NCBI GenBank assembly: GCA_035539175.1
Contig: DATLIY010000008.1
Location: 558,001 to 622,000, forward strand
Direction: 5' to 3'
DNA length: 64,000 nucleotides
Source: Acidisarcina sp.
GTDB lineage: Bacteria; Acidobacteriota; Terriglobia; Terriglobales; Acidobacteriaceae
The translations under genes were made by a program, and so were the position numbers. Numbering within the stretch: the first letter of the stretch is position 1; each line of letters starts with the position of its first letter. Below the pieces are notes generated by a model. It did no database searches. It was not told the DNA's origin and saw nothing but the letters and a program-made list of their open reading frames with translations. Of the stretch, positions 16,101 through 22,626 are shown piece by piece.

Positions 16101-17786
16101 CTCGCCACCTAGCTGGATGACTCCAGAGGTAGGAAGCCCCGCAATGCTGGCCAGTGTAATCGAGGTATCGGTTGCTCCAATGTTTGCAGTGGGCCAGGTG
16201 CGCAGCGTACTCGCCGGAGCATGAGAGATAGAGCTGACCCACGGCTTGTTTGCCCACGCCGATCCCTGCCCGGAAAAGGACAGATCGCCCAGGTAGTGCA
16301 CAGGAGCACCCGCCGCGTGTGCCACCGCAACCGTGCCACCATATCCGCGATCTACCGCGTTACTGGTCGTGATCGTGTTGCCACTTACTGTCGTGTAGTG
16401 AATCAATTCCTGATCCACCAGCACGAAACCCGCGCGACGGTAATACTGCGTCGAGCCAACGGTCAGAGAAGTATCCGTGGCTCCAATCGCATTCGTCAGC
16501 GTGGTGTAAAGCTGTGTCACGTCCACACTGGTATCCACCTGCAAGGTGAGATCCTGAATCTTGCCCTTGGTCACGATGCCCTGCCAACCGCAAATGCCAT
16601 TGCCTCCGCCACCCGGCAATCCGTCTGTTGTTCGGTCGTTCGGGTCCATATTGCTGATGATGTCCTGCCCTGGGCCACCAACCAATACAGAGAGTCCTGT
16701 TCCCACGCCTTTTAGATACTGACAGGTGTAGGGCAATGGCTTCGAGGTATAGCACTTCCCAGCCGGAAACTTCAGGCCAAAGGGCTTGTAGGGATTGATC
16801 GCGGCAACGAACGCATCATGCAGCGCTTGGTAATTGTCCGTCCCTGTGCTGCCGTTGAAATCGCACTTCACGCCCCAGTCAGTGACCGACCGGTACTCCA
16901 TGACTCGCAAATCAATTACGGGTATGCCGTATGGATTCGTGAAAGTGTCGGTGCCCGCATAATTCGCAGGGATCTCCACCGCACCTGTAGCTCCCGCCGC
17001 ATTGATCGCCTGCTGAAGTGTGGTTCCCTCTGGAAAGTATTTCCCATTCACCACAGGAGTCGTCAAAGGCCCCGTCATCGTGTCTCCCGCCTTGGAGACA
17101 GAAGCAGACGATGCGCGGTCGACATATTCCTTTGTGGCTGCGTCGTAGTTCCCGACAGGATCGTTGGCTAGCGTCAGCGATCCTTTCATCGTGCCTCCTG
17201 TCATTGGCAGCAGCGCGGAGGCTGCTTGATCCACATAGTGCTTCGACGCTGCCTGCTGAACGGTAATTGGATCGCTGTTCAGCAACAGAGGCCCCGTCAT
17301 TGTGCCGCCGCTCGAAGGTACAAAACCTGTAGTTACGCCGGCAATCGAGGTATCCACATACTGCTTCGTGACTGCCTGCACCGCCATTGCTACTGGCATC
17401 ACCTTCGCGCGCACCGACGCCAGGCTGACTGTCGCAGCAGAGGGAACAACCCAGTACTCGGTGCTTGTCGTCCCATCATTCAGATGGTAGACGGCCGTAT
17501 AGTACGTTCCATCCGGAGCAGCTCCGGCATTGGGAGCGAGACCAATCGCCACCCATCCGTCAGCTCCAATCGGGATTGATTTACTGCCCGATGCCACTGC
17601 CTCATTTGCACTCGTCGTAAATGCGGGCCAGCTCAGCAGCAGCGTCCCCTGTGCCACGCTTCCATCCGCGCGATACACCGTACCCTGCACCGTATCCGTT
17701 GCCACCGCCAAAGCCCTCTGAGGCAAAAAAGCTAACAGTATTCCCAGCCACGCAACAACTCCCGGCAACCTCTTCACAAATGTCAT
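13182..17786 (-). CDS. giant secreted tail-fibre/pectate-lyase-like protein
   Basis: The 1534-residue protein begins with a clear Sec signal peptide (LGILLAFLPQRALAVA). Three tail-fibre-type repeats follow at about residues 135-245 (GGTMTGPLLL and KHYVDQA patterns). Next is a pectate-lyase-superfamily-like start of a right-handed beta-helix at about 295 (YRSVTDWGVKCDFNG). At least five copies of a 55-75 residue module occur near 430, 530, 612, 675 and 1285 (pattern GATDTSxTL, a Glu-hydrophobic-Tyr site, SGNTxT, RGxxGTTAxAH). The last 90 residues form a beta-rich C-terminal domain. It overlaps the upstream gene by four bases (ATGA), so it is expressed with the phage genes, yet the signal peptide points to export of the protein itself. 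It may be a receptor-binding or surface-degrading protein; the function is not established. Confidence 0.6.
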   Translation of the reverse strand: MTFVKRLPGVVAWLGILLAFLPQRALAVATDTVQGTVYRADGSVAQGTLLLSWPAFTTSANEAVASGSKSIPIGADGWVAIGLAPNAGAAPDGTYYTAVYHLNDGTTSTEYWVVPSAATVSLASVRAKVMPVAMAVQAVTKQYVDTSIAGVTTGFVPSSGGTMTGPLLLNSDPITVQQAASKHYVDQAASALLPMTGGTMKGSLTLANDPVGNYDAATKEYVDRASSASVSKAGDTMTGPLTTPVVNGKYFPEGTTLQQAINAAGATGAVEIPANYAGTDTFTNPYGIPVIDLRVMEYRSVTDWGVKCDFNGSTGTDNYQALHDAFVAAINPYKPFGLKFPAGKCYTSKPLPYTCQYLKGVGTGLSVLVGGPGQDIISNMDPNDRTTDGLPGGGGNGICGWQGIVTKGKIQDLTLQVDTSVDVTQLYTTLTNAIGATDTSLTVGSTQYYRRAGFVLVDQELIHYTTVSGNTITTSNAVDRGYGGTVAVAHAAGAPVHYLGDLSFSGQGSAWANKPWVSSISHAPASTLRTWPTANIGATDTSITLASIAGLPTSGVIQLGGEFVSYTGISGNTLTGLTRGLYATTAVAHNGIGGNSAGETVVYSSYLPGVLGATAAAGSTSITLAYAPIGFPASGTLLIDSERINYSAISGNTITTTATAQAHDPGAVVNVVDGIAASQTTIAITDNPANTPLGYADFGGYGEVIGAIGIDYGTASNEYATYTDGIPFIIPGTTPTKYFLVYLGVKRGQTSTTAVAHASNAVINAVNPFTFTTPTQNGKHNGVIPAWNIGNCGLAFHYSDGSPAGALVTNPTLGNPDLENIEFLGSSSNSTSSCSIFYQSWPYSVSVKNYHIWHTNYGIVWAMAGVNDAAQAYNGAAGWTNTSPYNKFTNGMVDTPVPWFSIAGPQIIDEMNIESGPNTINNVDQPFSESRQPSDGLVTDEAGYVTGSDLKLKGVSGEFNLGTGWHINPFYPAGILHNGMTSNAETILGPSWFTQQPFYLDTSTADSKGQFLGNVILTDSSFANNLATAPAADYGKDNTVTGIATANAGYRKLNGIAQIENVGQSRPDAFLMGNINNDWFNSLVDMKIEPEDLMSTLGSPRGVNGSIYSDATVPLGRGKALHIPYHGQCCGWQGGGWLQDSGVPLNQRINYGKGTMYLTLKADYGPTTQGWSLNLGTTTTCNLTPSWSVCAVPYDTTINGRGWFNTNGGVNISSQGTANGSGISLGPIVFSPKWDSINVTTANVDNVVAKTVSTSSQVGTSVASTINTNLGSTSLSTDGIPLTSTCNPNSVPVNYTQPAFGVPGQAVIDSEVISWGSVHCRGDYSVSLDNLSRGLLGTTATTHSFGAAISTIPYSLLINNALQELCTSTGCNFGPGSPTYPLSFGGVYGGDLSGNWHTNTLISNVATGTAPISVTSTTPVANLTLASPSQVSGLFAEADISYSATPTFSSTGSVNYLLLTGNVTSSTIGAGASGQSMTFVVCQDSVGGHTFAWPANVRGGMTIGATASTCSSQSFSYVSALSKWVAGNAGVANE

Positions 17787-18241
17787 GCTTCATCCTCACT
17801 CCGCGTATCAGCGGCTTTCGGTCCGTGTTGCTGCGCCTGCGTCTCCTGATCCTTCGGATCTTCGACTTCAGTCTCCATATCGTTGCGCTTGGCGAGTTCT
17901 TTCATCAGCATCTCTGCCAGGCTTACATGCCGTTGTTTCTTCCCACGGCTCGTCCGTTCATCCTTCACGCCGGCCATCTCAATCAGAAACTTCGTGTGTG
18001 TCAGGCTCCCATGTTTCGCTCGCTCGATCGACGAATCCACAATTTCCGGAAATGCCTCCGATAGCTCCTTCTTTGTATGAGCCTTGTAGTTTCTAATTCG
18101 TTTCTTCGGCGTAGGTGGATTTGTACTCTTCTTCGTTGCGCCGGTCTTCTTTGCTCTCGACTTCAAGCTAGCTTCTCGTAGTTCGTCTTCCACCGGACCC
18201 GTTACTGCATTCCCGCTTTTCTTCTTCTGCACTGGCATCAT
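17783..18241 (-). CDS. small basic/acidic protein, possible small terminase position
   Basis: The protein has 152 residues if started at the first of two tandem ATGs at 18241. The N-terminal 60 residues are rich in lysine and arginine (VQKKKSGN, KKRIRNYKAHTKKELSE), and the C-terminus is strongly acidic and glutamine-rich. The middle (FPEIVDSSIERAKHGSLTHTKFLIEMAG) is helical. It lies upstream of the terminase large subunit, separated by the giant fibre gene, so a DNA-binding small-terminase role is possible but unproven. No ribosome-binding site is visible: the ATG directly follows the T-tract of a terminator hairpin. Its start and expression mode are therefore unclear. Confidence 0.5.
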   Translation of the reverse strand: MMPVQKKKSGNAVTGPVEDELREASLKSRAKKTGATKKSTNPPTPKKRIRNYKAHTKKELSEAFPEIVDSSIERAKHGSLTHTKFLIEMAGVKDERTSRGKKQRHVSLAEMLMKELAKRNDMETEVEDPKDQETQAQQHGPKAADTRSEDEA

Positions 18242-18242
18242 C

Positions 18243-18281
18243 AAAAAAGGCAAGAGGGACGCCGATCGCGTCCCCCTTGCC
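18243..18281 (-). terminator. terminator/attenuator hairpin with T6 tail
   Basis: The arms 18249-18262 and 18268-18281 pair over 13 positions with one internal mismatch around a five-base loop, and on the leftward strand the stem is followed by six T. This is a strong intrinsic terminator for the transcript carrying the zinc-ribbon and sigma-like genes. The T-tract ends one base before the ATG of the next gene, so late genes need either readthrough (antitermination) or a promoter inside or after this site. Confidence 0.8.
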
Positions 18282-18369
18282 CCTCTTTTCTTTCACTGTT
18301 GTTCTTAGAATAGCAACTGGCGAGAGTTAGTTACGCCAGCCGCCTGCAACACGGTTCAGCGCAATGGTT

Positions 18370-18894
18370 TCAGCCTCTTGGCCGCCTCCCATTCTTCGCT
18401 GCATCTTGACACGAATCCATTCCTGGAATCGTCAGCAGCTTCACACTCAGGAAAATTGCCGTAAGCCTGTCCAGCGCTTCGCCATATTTCCTCACTACGG
18501 AACGTAGACTCATGCCCATCAGTGCTGCCGCTTCGCCCTGCGTGTATTCTTGCAGCGCGATCCGTGCGATCAGCCCTTGGTGTACCTGGTCCAGGCGTTT
18601 CAAGCACTTCTCGATGTCGAAGACAAAGATCACCGCGTCTTCAAAACTCCGTACCCGGTAGCTCGACACGCGTCCCCGGAACATGCACTCGCCTAGAACC
18701 GACGGCACCCTGCCCATCTGCATCGACATGTGCATATACCTTCGTAAGAGAGATTGTGTGTGCTTGCGATAAAACGCGAGTTCTTCTGCCGGCCATTCTT
18801 CCTGCTCGCGCTTAAGGACACGCTGTCCTGGCGATGCTATAGGCTGCTTCTCACTCTCGCTCCACACGCAGGGCAGCACCAGCGCAGCGCTCAT
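18370..18894 (-). CDS. sigma-70 region 4-like phage regulator
   Basis: The protein has 174 residues from ATG 18894, which has a perfect GGAGGTG site and overlaps the zinc-ribbon gene by four bases. Its centre to C-terminus (residues of about 92-150: FDIEKCLKRLDQ, YTQGEAAALMGMSLRSVVRKY, EALDRLT) has the spacing of a sigma-factor region 4 helix-turn-helix. Such short sigma-like proteins occur in early regions of prophages and are thought to switch on late genes. Here it precedes the terminator and the late operon, consistent with that role. No sigma region 2 is recognised, so it may act with the host RNA polymerase in a different way. Confidence 0.6.
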   Translation of the reverse strand: MSAALVLPCVWSESEKQPIASPGQRVLKREQEEWPAEELAFYRKHTQSLLRRYMHMSMQMGRVPSVLGECMFRGRVSSYRVRSFEDAVIFVFDIEKCLKRLDQVHQGLIARIALQEYTQGEAAALMGMSLRSVVRKYGEALDRLTAIFLSVKLLTIPGMDSCQDAAKNGRRPRG

Positions 18895-19112
18895 GCCGCA
18901 CCTCCAATCGCCTTGCGGCAATCCGCTGTCTCATGCCGATGCTTCTGCCTCCGTTGCCTGCGACTCCCAGGCGCGGGAAAGTCTTTGAGCTTCCGCACAC
19001 ATCCCTTGCAATAAACACCTGCCTGTTCGGAACGGAACCAGAGGTTTCCGCACCCCTCACACACTTTTAACTGCACGCTGAAATACACTATGGTTTTCTC
19101 CAAGGCATACAT
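18891..19112 (-). CDS. small zinc-ribbon protein
   Basis: The 73-residue protein contains two CxxC pairs (CEGCGNLWFRS and YCKGCVRKLKDF), which form a zinc ribbon of about 25 residues, followed by a very basic tail (SRRQRRQKHRH). It starts at ATG 19112 behind an AGGGGA site and is coupled to the sigma-like gene by an ATGA overlap. It is the first gene of the leftward transcript. Nucleic-acid binding or RNA polymerase binding is plausible from the fold and charge, but the exact role is unknown. Confidence 0.65.
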   Translation of the reverse strand: MYALEKTIVYFSVQLKVCEGCGNLWFRSEQAGVYCKGCVRKLKDFPAPGSRRQRRQKHRHETADCRKAIGGAA

Positions 19113-19277
19113 TCCCCTGCGGACTATTTTTTAAATGCTTTGGCGTTCGCAGGGCAGTGGAAGTCCCACCGGCTTGGCTCAGCATCTGTCGGCTCAGCTC
19201 CACTCCGGTGATCATTCTTCCGTTCGTTTCCATTCGTTATTGGCTCACAGATCGCTGGGAATGCTGTTTCCATTACG

Positions 19278-19292
19278 GAGACAACCTGTCTC
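19278..19292. promoter_or_regulatory. candidate operator dyad GAGACA-N3-TGTCTC
   Basis: Perfect six-base arms separated by ACC lie in the divergent control region. The size suits a dimeric helix-turn-helix repressor such as the product of the gene at 19638. Binding is inferred from position and symmetry; only one copy of this sequence is seen. Confidence 0.35.
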
Positions 19293-19444
19293 TGTCAAAA
19301 TAACGGCTCCCCATGGTTCGTCGAACAGCGCGCCCCAGCCAGAGAAAACGCCGAAATTCAGGCACACAGGAATCGGAGAAAATGCAATTCCTCCGTATGT
19401 GCTCGAATCGGTTGGTAATCTACTGGACTTGGTCAGCTCTCGCG

Positions 19445-19459
19445 TTCCAACATTTGGAA
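19445..19459. promoter_or_regulatory. candidate operator dyad TTCCAA-N3-TTGGAA
   Basis: A second perfect dyad with six-base arms and a three-base centre, the same geometry as the one at 19278 but a different sequence, lies about 180 bases upstream of the repressor start. It could bind the repressor or another regulator; this is unproven. Confidence 0.35.
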
Positions 19460-19637
19460 AGTAGTCGCAATGTAAAGGCACGAACCTGGATCATCAACAT
19501 GCCTTGGTAGAAAAACCAAAAGAGGTCGGTCCCGCATTTGCCAGAACCTCACGGTTTCAAAGAAAACTGTCAATATTGCATTTCTGCCTGGAATACCATT
19601 TCGCCCCGATCTATCGCTGTCTGGCAACTTTCCACAC

Positions 19638-20348
19638 ATGAATTTTTCTCAGCTCCATGAACGCCTTCGACTCGAACTTGTTCGGCGGATTGAGCGAGGT
19701 TTCCTCACAGGGACCATGCTTGCGCGTCAAACGGGGTTTGGCCAGGCCCACATCTCAAATTTTCTTCGCAGGAAGCGTGTCCTCAGCCTCGAAGGACTTG
19801 ATCGCGTTCTACAGTCCCAGCTCCTTACCATCGCCGATCTCATGCCCGACCAGTTCTTGCTTGCACGCCGGGCTGCTTGTGCTGAGACGAATTACGATGC
19901 TGTGCCGCTCGTCTCCTCCACCACCGCTCTCACCAGCCAGATAGTTCCACCGCACTCTGTGCTCGATGTGCTGAATATTCCTTCAGGCATACTGCAGAGC
20001 TTCCGCTCGCGCCGCGCGAATTCCCGCAAAGGCTGGCTCCGCTTCGTCGCCATCCGCCTCAGTTCGCTGCAGGCTTCCCCCATGGAGCCGGTTCTCACGT
20101 CGGAGTCGATAGCCGTCATTGACCGCCATTACAACTCCCTCCTCCGCTATCACCCCGCCCGGCCCACACTCTATGCCGTGCAATATGCCAACTCACTCGT
20201 CATTCGCTATCTCGAGTTCGAATCCAACCGCCTCGTCCTCCGGCCTCACAGCCCCGCGTATCCCGTCGTTCTCGTGGAACTGGGGGCCAATGAAACGCCG
20301 TCCGATCACGTGATCGGACGGGTCTGCTTCCTCCTCAGTCAGCTCTAG
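19638..20348 (+). CDS. phage-type repressor, HTH plus degenerate S24 domain
   Basis: The 236-residue protein has an N-terminal Cro/CI-type helix-turn-helix (residues of about 22-68: TMLARQTGFGQAHISNFLRR). After a linker, its C-terminal domain aligns with LexA/CI S24 peptidases. The usual GDSMEP nucleophile region reads ASPMEP (residues 146-151), with proline at the serine position. The strand that normally carries the catalytic lysine (VKR) reads VIR (I189). Both members of the Ser-Lys dyad therefore appear to be lost, so it should not self-cleave under SOS. It is divergent from the phage operon and is probably its repressor. How it would be relieved is not visible. Confidence 0.7.
   Translation: MNFSQLHERLRLELVRRIERGFLTGTMLARQTGFGQAHISNFLRRKRVLSLEGLDRVLQSQLLTIADLMPDQFLLARRAACAETNYDAVPLVSSTTALTSQIVPPHSVLDVLNIPSGILQSFRSRRANSRKGWLRFVAIRLSSLQASPMEPVLTSESIAVIDRHYNSLLRYHPARPTLYAVQYANSLVIRYLEFESNRLVLRPHSPAYPVVLVELGANETPSDHVIGRVCFLLSQL
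20298..20321. repeat. perfect 24-bp palindrome in the 3' end of the repressor gene
   Basis: The half-site CCGTCCGATCAC is followed directly by its reverse complement with no loop, within the codons for residues of about 221-228 of the repressor. It can form a cruciform or hairpin, or act as a dimeric protein site. It is not followed by a T-run, so an intrinsic terminator is unlikely. Confidence 0.6.
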
Positions 20349-20359
20349 AAAATTTTTCT

Positions 20360-21556
20360 CTAAGCAAATACCAGGCATTGCGGTTTGCTGATGGCGAATT
20401 CTTTGCCAGACTCGCTCAACTTGCCGCTTTTCAAGTCGCGACGGAAGACCGCGATATTCCCTGATATCTCATTCGCAACCAGCAGCCAGCGCTCGGAGGG
20501 ATCGAGTGCGATATGACGCGGTTTCTTGCCTCCGCAGTGCCTCCGGTCCAGCACCGTCAGCTTGCCCGTGGATGCGTCGATGCTGCAGGTGATCAGGCTA
20601 TCGATCCCGCGCACCGCGAAGTAGGCGAACTCGCCGCGACGGTCAATCGCGCTCTCTGAAGCGGTAGATGACGCATCCGGTCCATCCGGAGTCAGCTGTA
20701 CCCTCTGCCGCGAGGTCAGCGTGCCCGCCGTTGCGTCCCATTCCAGCAGCTCCGCCGTCTGGTCCAGCTCATTCATGTCGTAAACCCAGCGTCCGTTGGG
20801 GTGGAAGCGCAGGCTCCTGGGACCGGAACCGGGCGTTGCTTTCCACTGCGGCGGATCGTTAGGCGTGAGCTTCGCCGTTGCCGCATCCAGGCGGTAGATA
20901 TGGATCGCGTCCCCGCCCAAATCATTCACCAGCAGAAAACGGTTGTCCGGCGATACCGTCACGCGATGCGCATGGGCGGTATCTTGCCGCTCTTTGTTCG
21001 GTCCGTGCTTCGTGTATTTCACATCTTCCACCGCATCGCTCAGCCGCCCATCGCTCCCCACCCGGAAGGAGACTGCGCTGCCGCCGAAGTAGTTCGCGGC
21101 AAACAAGGCGCGGGCAGTGCGATCCAGAGCCACGTGGCACGGTGCCGCCCCCTCAGAGGAAACCGCGTTAATCTCGGTCAGCTTGCGCGTCGCACGATCC
21201 AGGCGAAAGCCCGTGACCTTGCCCGGTCCCCCGCCCAGCCCTTCGCCCAGTTCGTTGGTGCAGTACACATGCCTTCCGCCCGGAGCCAGCGCCACAAACG
21301 TCGGCATCGCCACTTCGGCGGCAAGCACCTGCTCCTCCATCTCGCCCTTTGCTGCATCCCAGCGGTAGGAGTAGATGCCCCTGCTGCCTTCGGTTGTCTG
21401 CGTACCAACCAGCAGAATCCTGCGCTCGCCCGCCGTGGCAGCCTCTACCAGCCATCCCCGTGCGGCCAGGGGAGCCAGCACTGCCGCGGCCACAACCCGT
21501 CTCCGCGAAATCTCATGCTCCCCGCGCATGCCTTGCTTCTCGTCCCAATCCGCCAT
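20360..21556 (-). CDS. secreted lactonase family protein (beta-propeller)
   Basis: The 398-residue protein matches the seven-bladed propeller lactonase family that includes 6-phosphogluconolactonase of the Pgl type. Repeated blades carry motifs such as TFVALAPGGRHVYCTNE, PCHVALDRTARALFAANYFGG, AHRVTVSPDNRFLLVNDLG and PRHIALDPSERWLLVANE. The N-terminus has a twin-arginine motif (ISRRRVVAAA) followed by a hydrophobic stretch, so it is probably exported by Tat. It would act on a sugar lactone or similar substrate in the periplasm; the true substrate is not known. Its 3' end converges with the repressor gene 11 bases away, which marks the right edge of the phage-like element. Confidence 0.75.
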   Translation of the reverse strand: MADWDEKQGMRGEHEISRRRVVAAAVLAPLAARGWLVEAATAGERRILLVGTQTTEGSRGIYSYRWDAAKGEMEEQVLAAEVAMPTFVALAPGGRHVYCTNELGEGLGGGPGKVTGFRLDRATRKLTEINAVSSEGAAPCHVALDRTARALFAANYFGGSAVSFRVGSDGRLSDAVEDVKYTKHGPNKERQDTAHAHRVTVSPDNRFLLVNDLGGDAIHIYRLDAATAKLTPNDPPQWKATPGSGPRSLRFHPNGRWVYDMNELDQTAELLEWDATAGTLTSRQRVQLTPDGPDASSTASESAIDRRGEFAYFAVRGIDSLITCSIDASTGKLTVLDRRHCGGKKPRHIALDPSERWLLVANEISGNIAVFRRDLKSGKLSESGKEFAISKPQCLVFA

Positions 21557-21612
21557 GTGTTCCTACCCTTTCCTCGCCCGGTCTAGAATCAAAATCGATC
21601 GCTGTCCCTACT

Positions 21613-22152
21613 ATGGCCCACATCAACAGCTTCGTGCGAATTCCGCTGCTCGGAATCCGCCAATATCTCCGTCCCCTGCCACGCATCGGAGTGCTCGACG
21701 AAGATCTCGTCCGCATGCGCGTGTGGCCCAACGATATCGATCTCAATTTCCACCTGAACAATTCCCGTTTTCTCAGTTGCATGGACTATGGCCGGATGCA
21801 CCTGACCGCCGCTACCGGAGTGCTCCAGCAGGCCGTAGCGCAGCGCTGGCAGCCGCTGGTCGGCTCGGTCTTTGTTACCTACCGGCGCTCCCTGCCCCTC
21901 TTTACGCCCTTCCACCTCTCCAGCCGCATCCTATGTTGGGACGAGCGCTGGTTCTATATGGAGCAGAGCTTCCGTTTTCGCGAGGGGTTAGCTGCCGTCG
22001 CCTGGGTCAAGGCGCTGTTCCGCGCCCGCAACGTCAACGTCGCGCCACAGGCAATTGTCGATGCCGTCTCCAGCGGTCAGGCATCTCCACCCATGCCAGA
22101 CTCTCTGGCGCAGTGGAACGCCCTGACGCGCGACAAGCTGCAAAGTCAGTGA
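21613..22152 (+). CDS. thioesterase-like hotdog-fold protein
   Basis: The 179-residue protein starts at ATG 21613. The motif MRVWPNDIDLNFHLNNSRFL is the N-terminal signature of the 4-hydroxybenzoyl-CoA thioesterase-like superfamily (THEM6 type), with the conserved Asp-x-Asn-x-His and NNSR. A beta-sheet core follows (SVFVTYRRSLPLFTPF, FYMEQSFRFREG). Family members hydrolyse acyl-CoA or related thioesters in the cytoplasm, but members of this subgroup often have unknown substrates. It is divergent from the lactonase gene with only 56 bases between them. Confidence 0.7.
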   Translation: MAHINSFVRIPLLGIRQYLRPLPRIGVLDEDLVRMRVWPNDIDLNFHLNNSRFLSCMDYGRMHLTAATGVLQQAVAQRWQPLVGSVFVTYRRSLPLFTPFHLSSRILCWDERWFYMEQSFRFREGLAAVAWVKALFRARNVNVAPQAIVDAVSSGQASPPMPDSLAQWNALTRDKLQSQ

Positions 22153-22218
22153 AGCGTACGAAAATAGAACCGAAGTCCCCATCGCGGCAGGCCGTTACTT
22201 CCTCGTAGGAGATTCTGT

Positions 22219-22566
22219 ATGCGGAGACTGGCGATCTTAGTCCCTCTGGTTCTTAGCCTGGCAGCCTCCCCGGCGGTTTCCCGAAGTCAAGCCGCAAATG
22301 CGCCCGGCTGCACCCTCATCCAACGGGCGCTCGACGACATCAGCGGTATCAGGGTGGGGATGAAGAGAGGCGATCTTGAGAAGAGATTCAAGATCACGCA
22401 TCAAGATGCGTTTCGAAACCAGGCCGTCTACGCCTACAAACGCTGCCCCATGATCAAGGTGCGCGCTACCTTTTCCATGGACCCGAACCAGGACTCCAGC
22501 CGTACCTCGACCGACATCATCACCACGATGTCCCAGCTCTTCCTCAGCCGCGATCCCAACGACTGA
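22219..22566 (+). CDS. small secreted protein of unknown function
   Basis: The 115-residue protein has an N-terminal signal peptide (LAILVPLVLSLAASPAVS), and the mature part contains two cysteines that could form a disulphide. The segment ISGIRVGMKRGDLEKRF resembles the start of small lipoprotein or SmpA-like beta-alpha folds, but I cannot assign a family. A TAGGAG ribosome-binding site supports the ATG. It follows the thioesterase gene by 66 bases on the same strand and may be co-transcribed. Confidence 0.6.
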   Translation: MRRLAILVPLVLSLAASPAVSRSQAANAPGCTLIQRALDDISGIRVGMKRGDLEKRFKITHQDAFRNQAVYAYKRCPMIKVRATFSMDPNQDSSRTSTDIITTMSQLFLSRDPND

Positions 22567-22626
22567 GGAAATCCACCGAGTGAGAAAATCCGCTCCGCTC
22601 CAGCGTTCCTCTGCCTTCTCCCAGCC

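Larger units (their letters stand above)
19113..19637. other. divergent control region of the phage-like element
   Basis: These 525 bases separate the leftward phage operon from the rightward repressor gene. No convincing gene is seen. It is the natural place for the operators and both promoters. Two dyads (19278-19292 and 19445-19459) are listed separately. AT-rich sequence next to the zinc-ribbon start (around 19124-19133) could be a leftward -10 region, but no good -35 partner was found. Confidence 0.6.
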
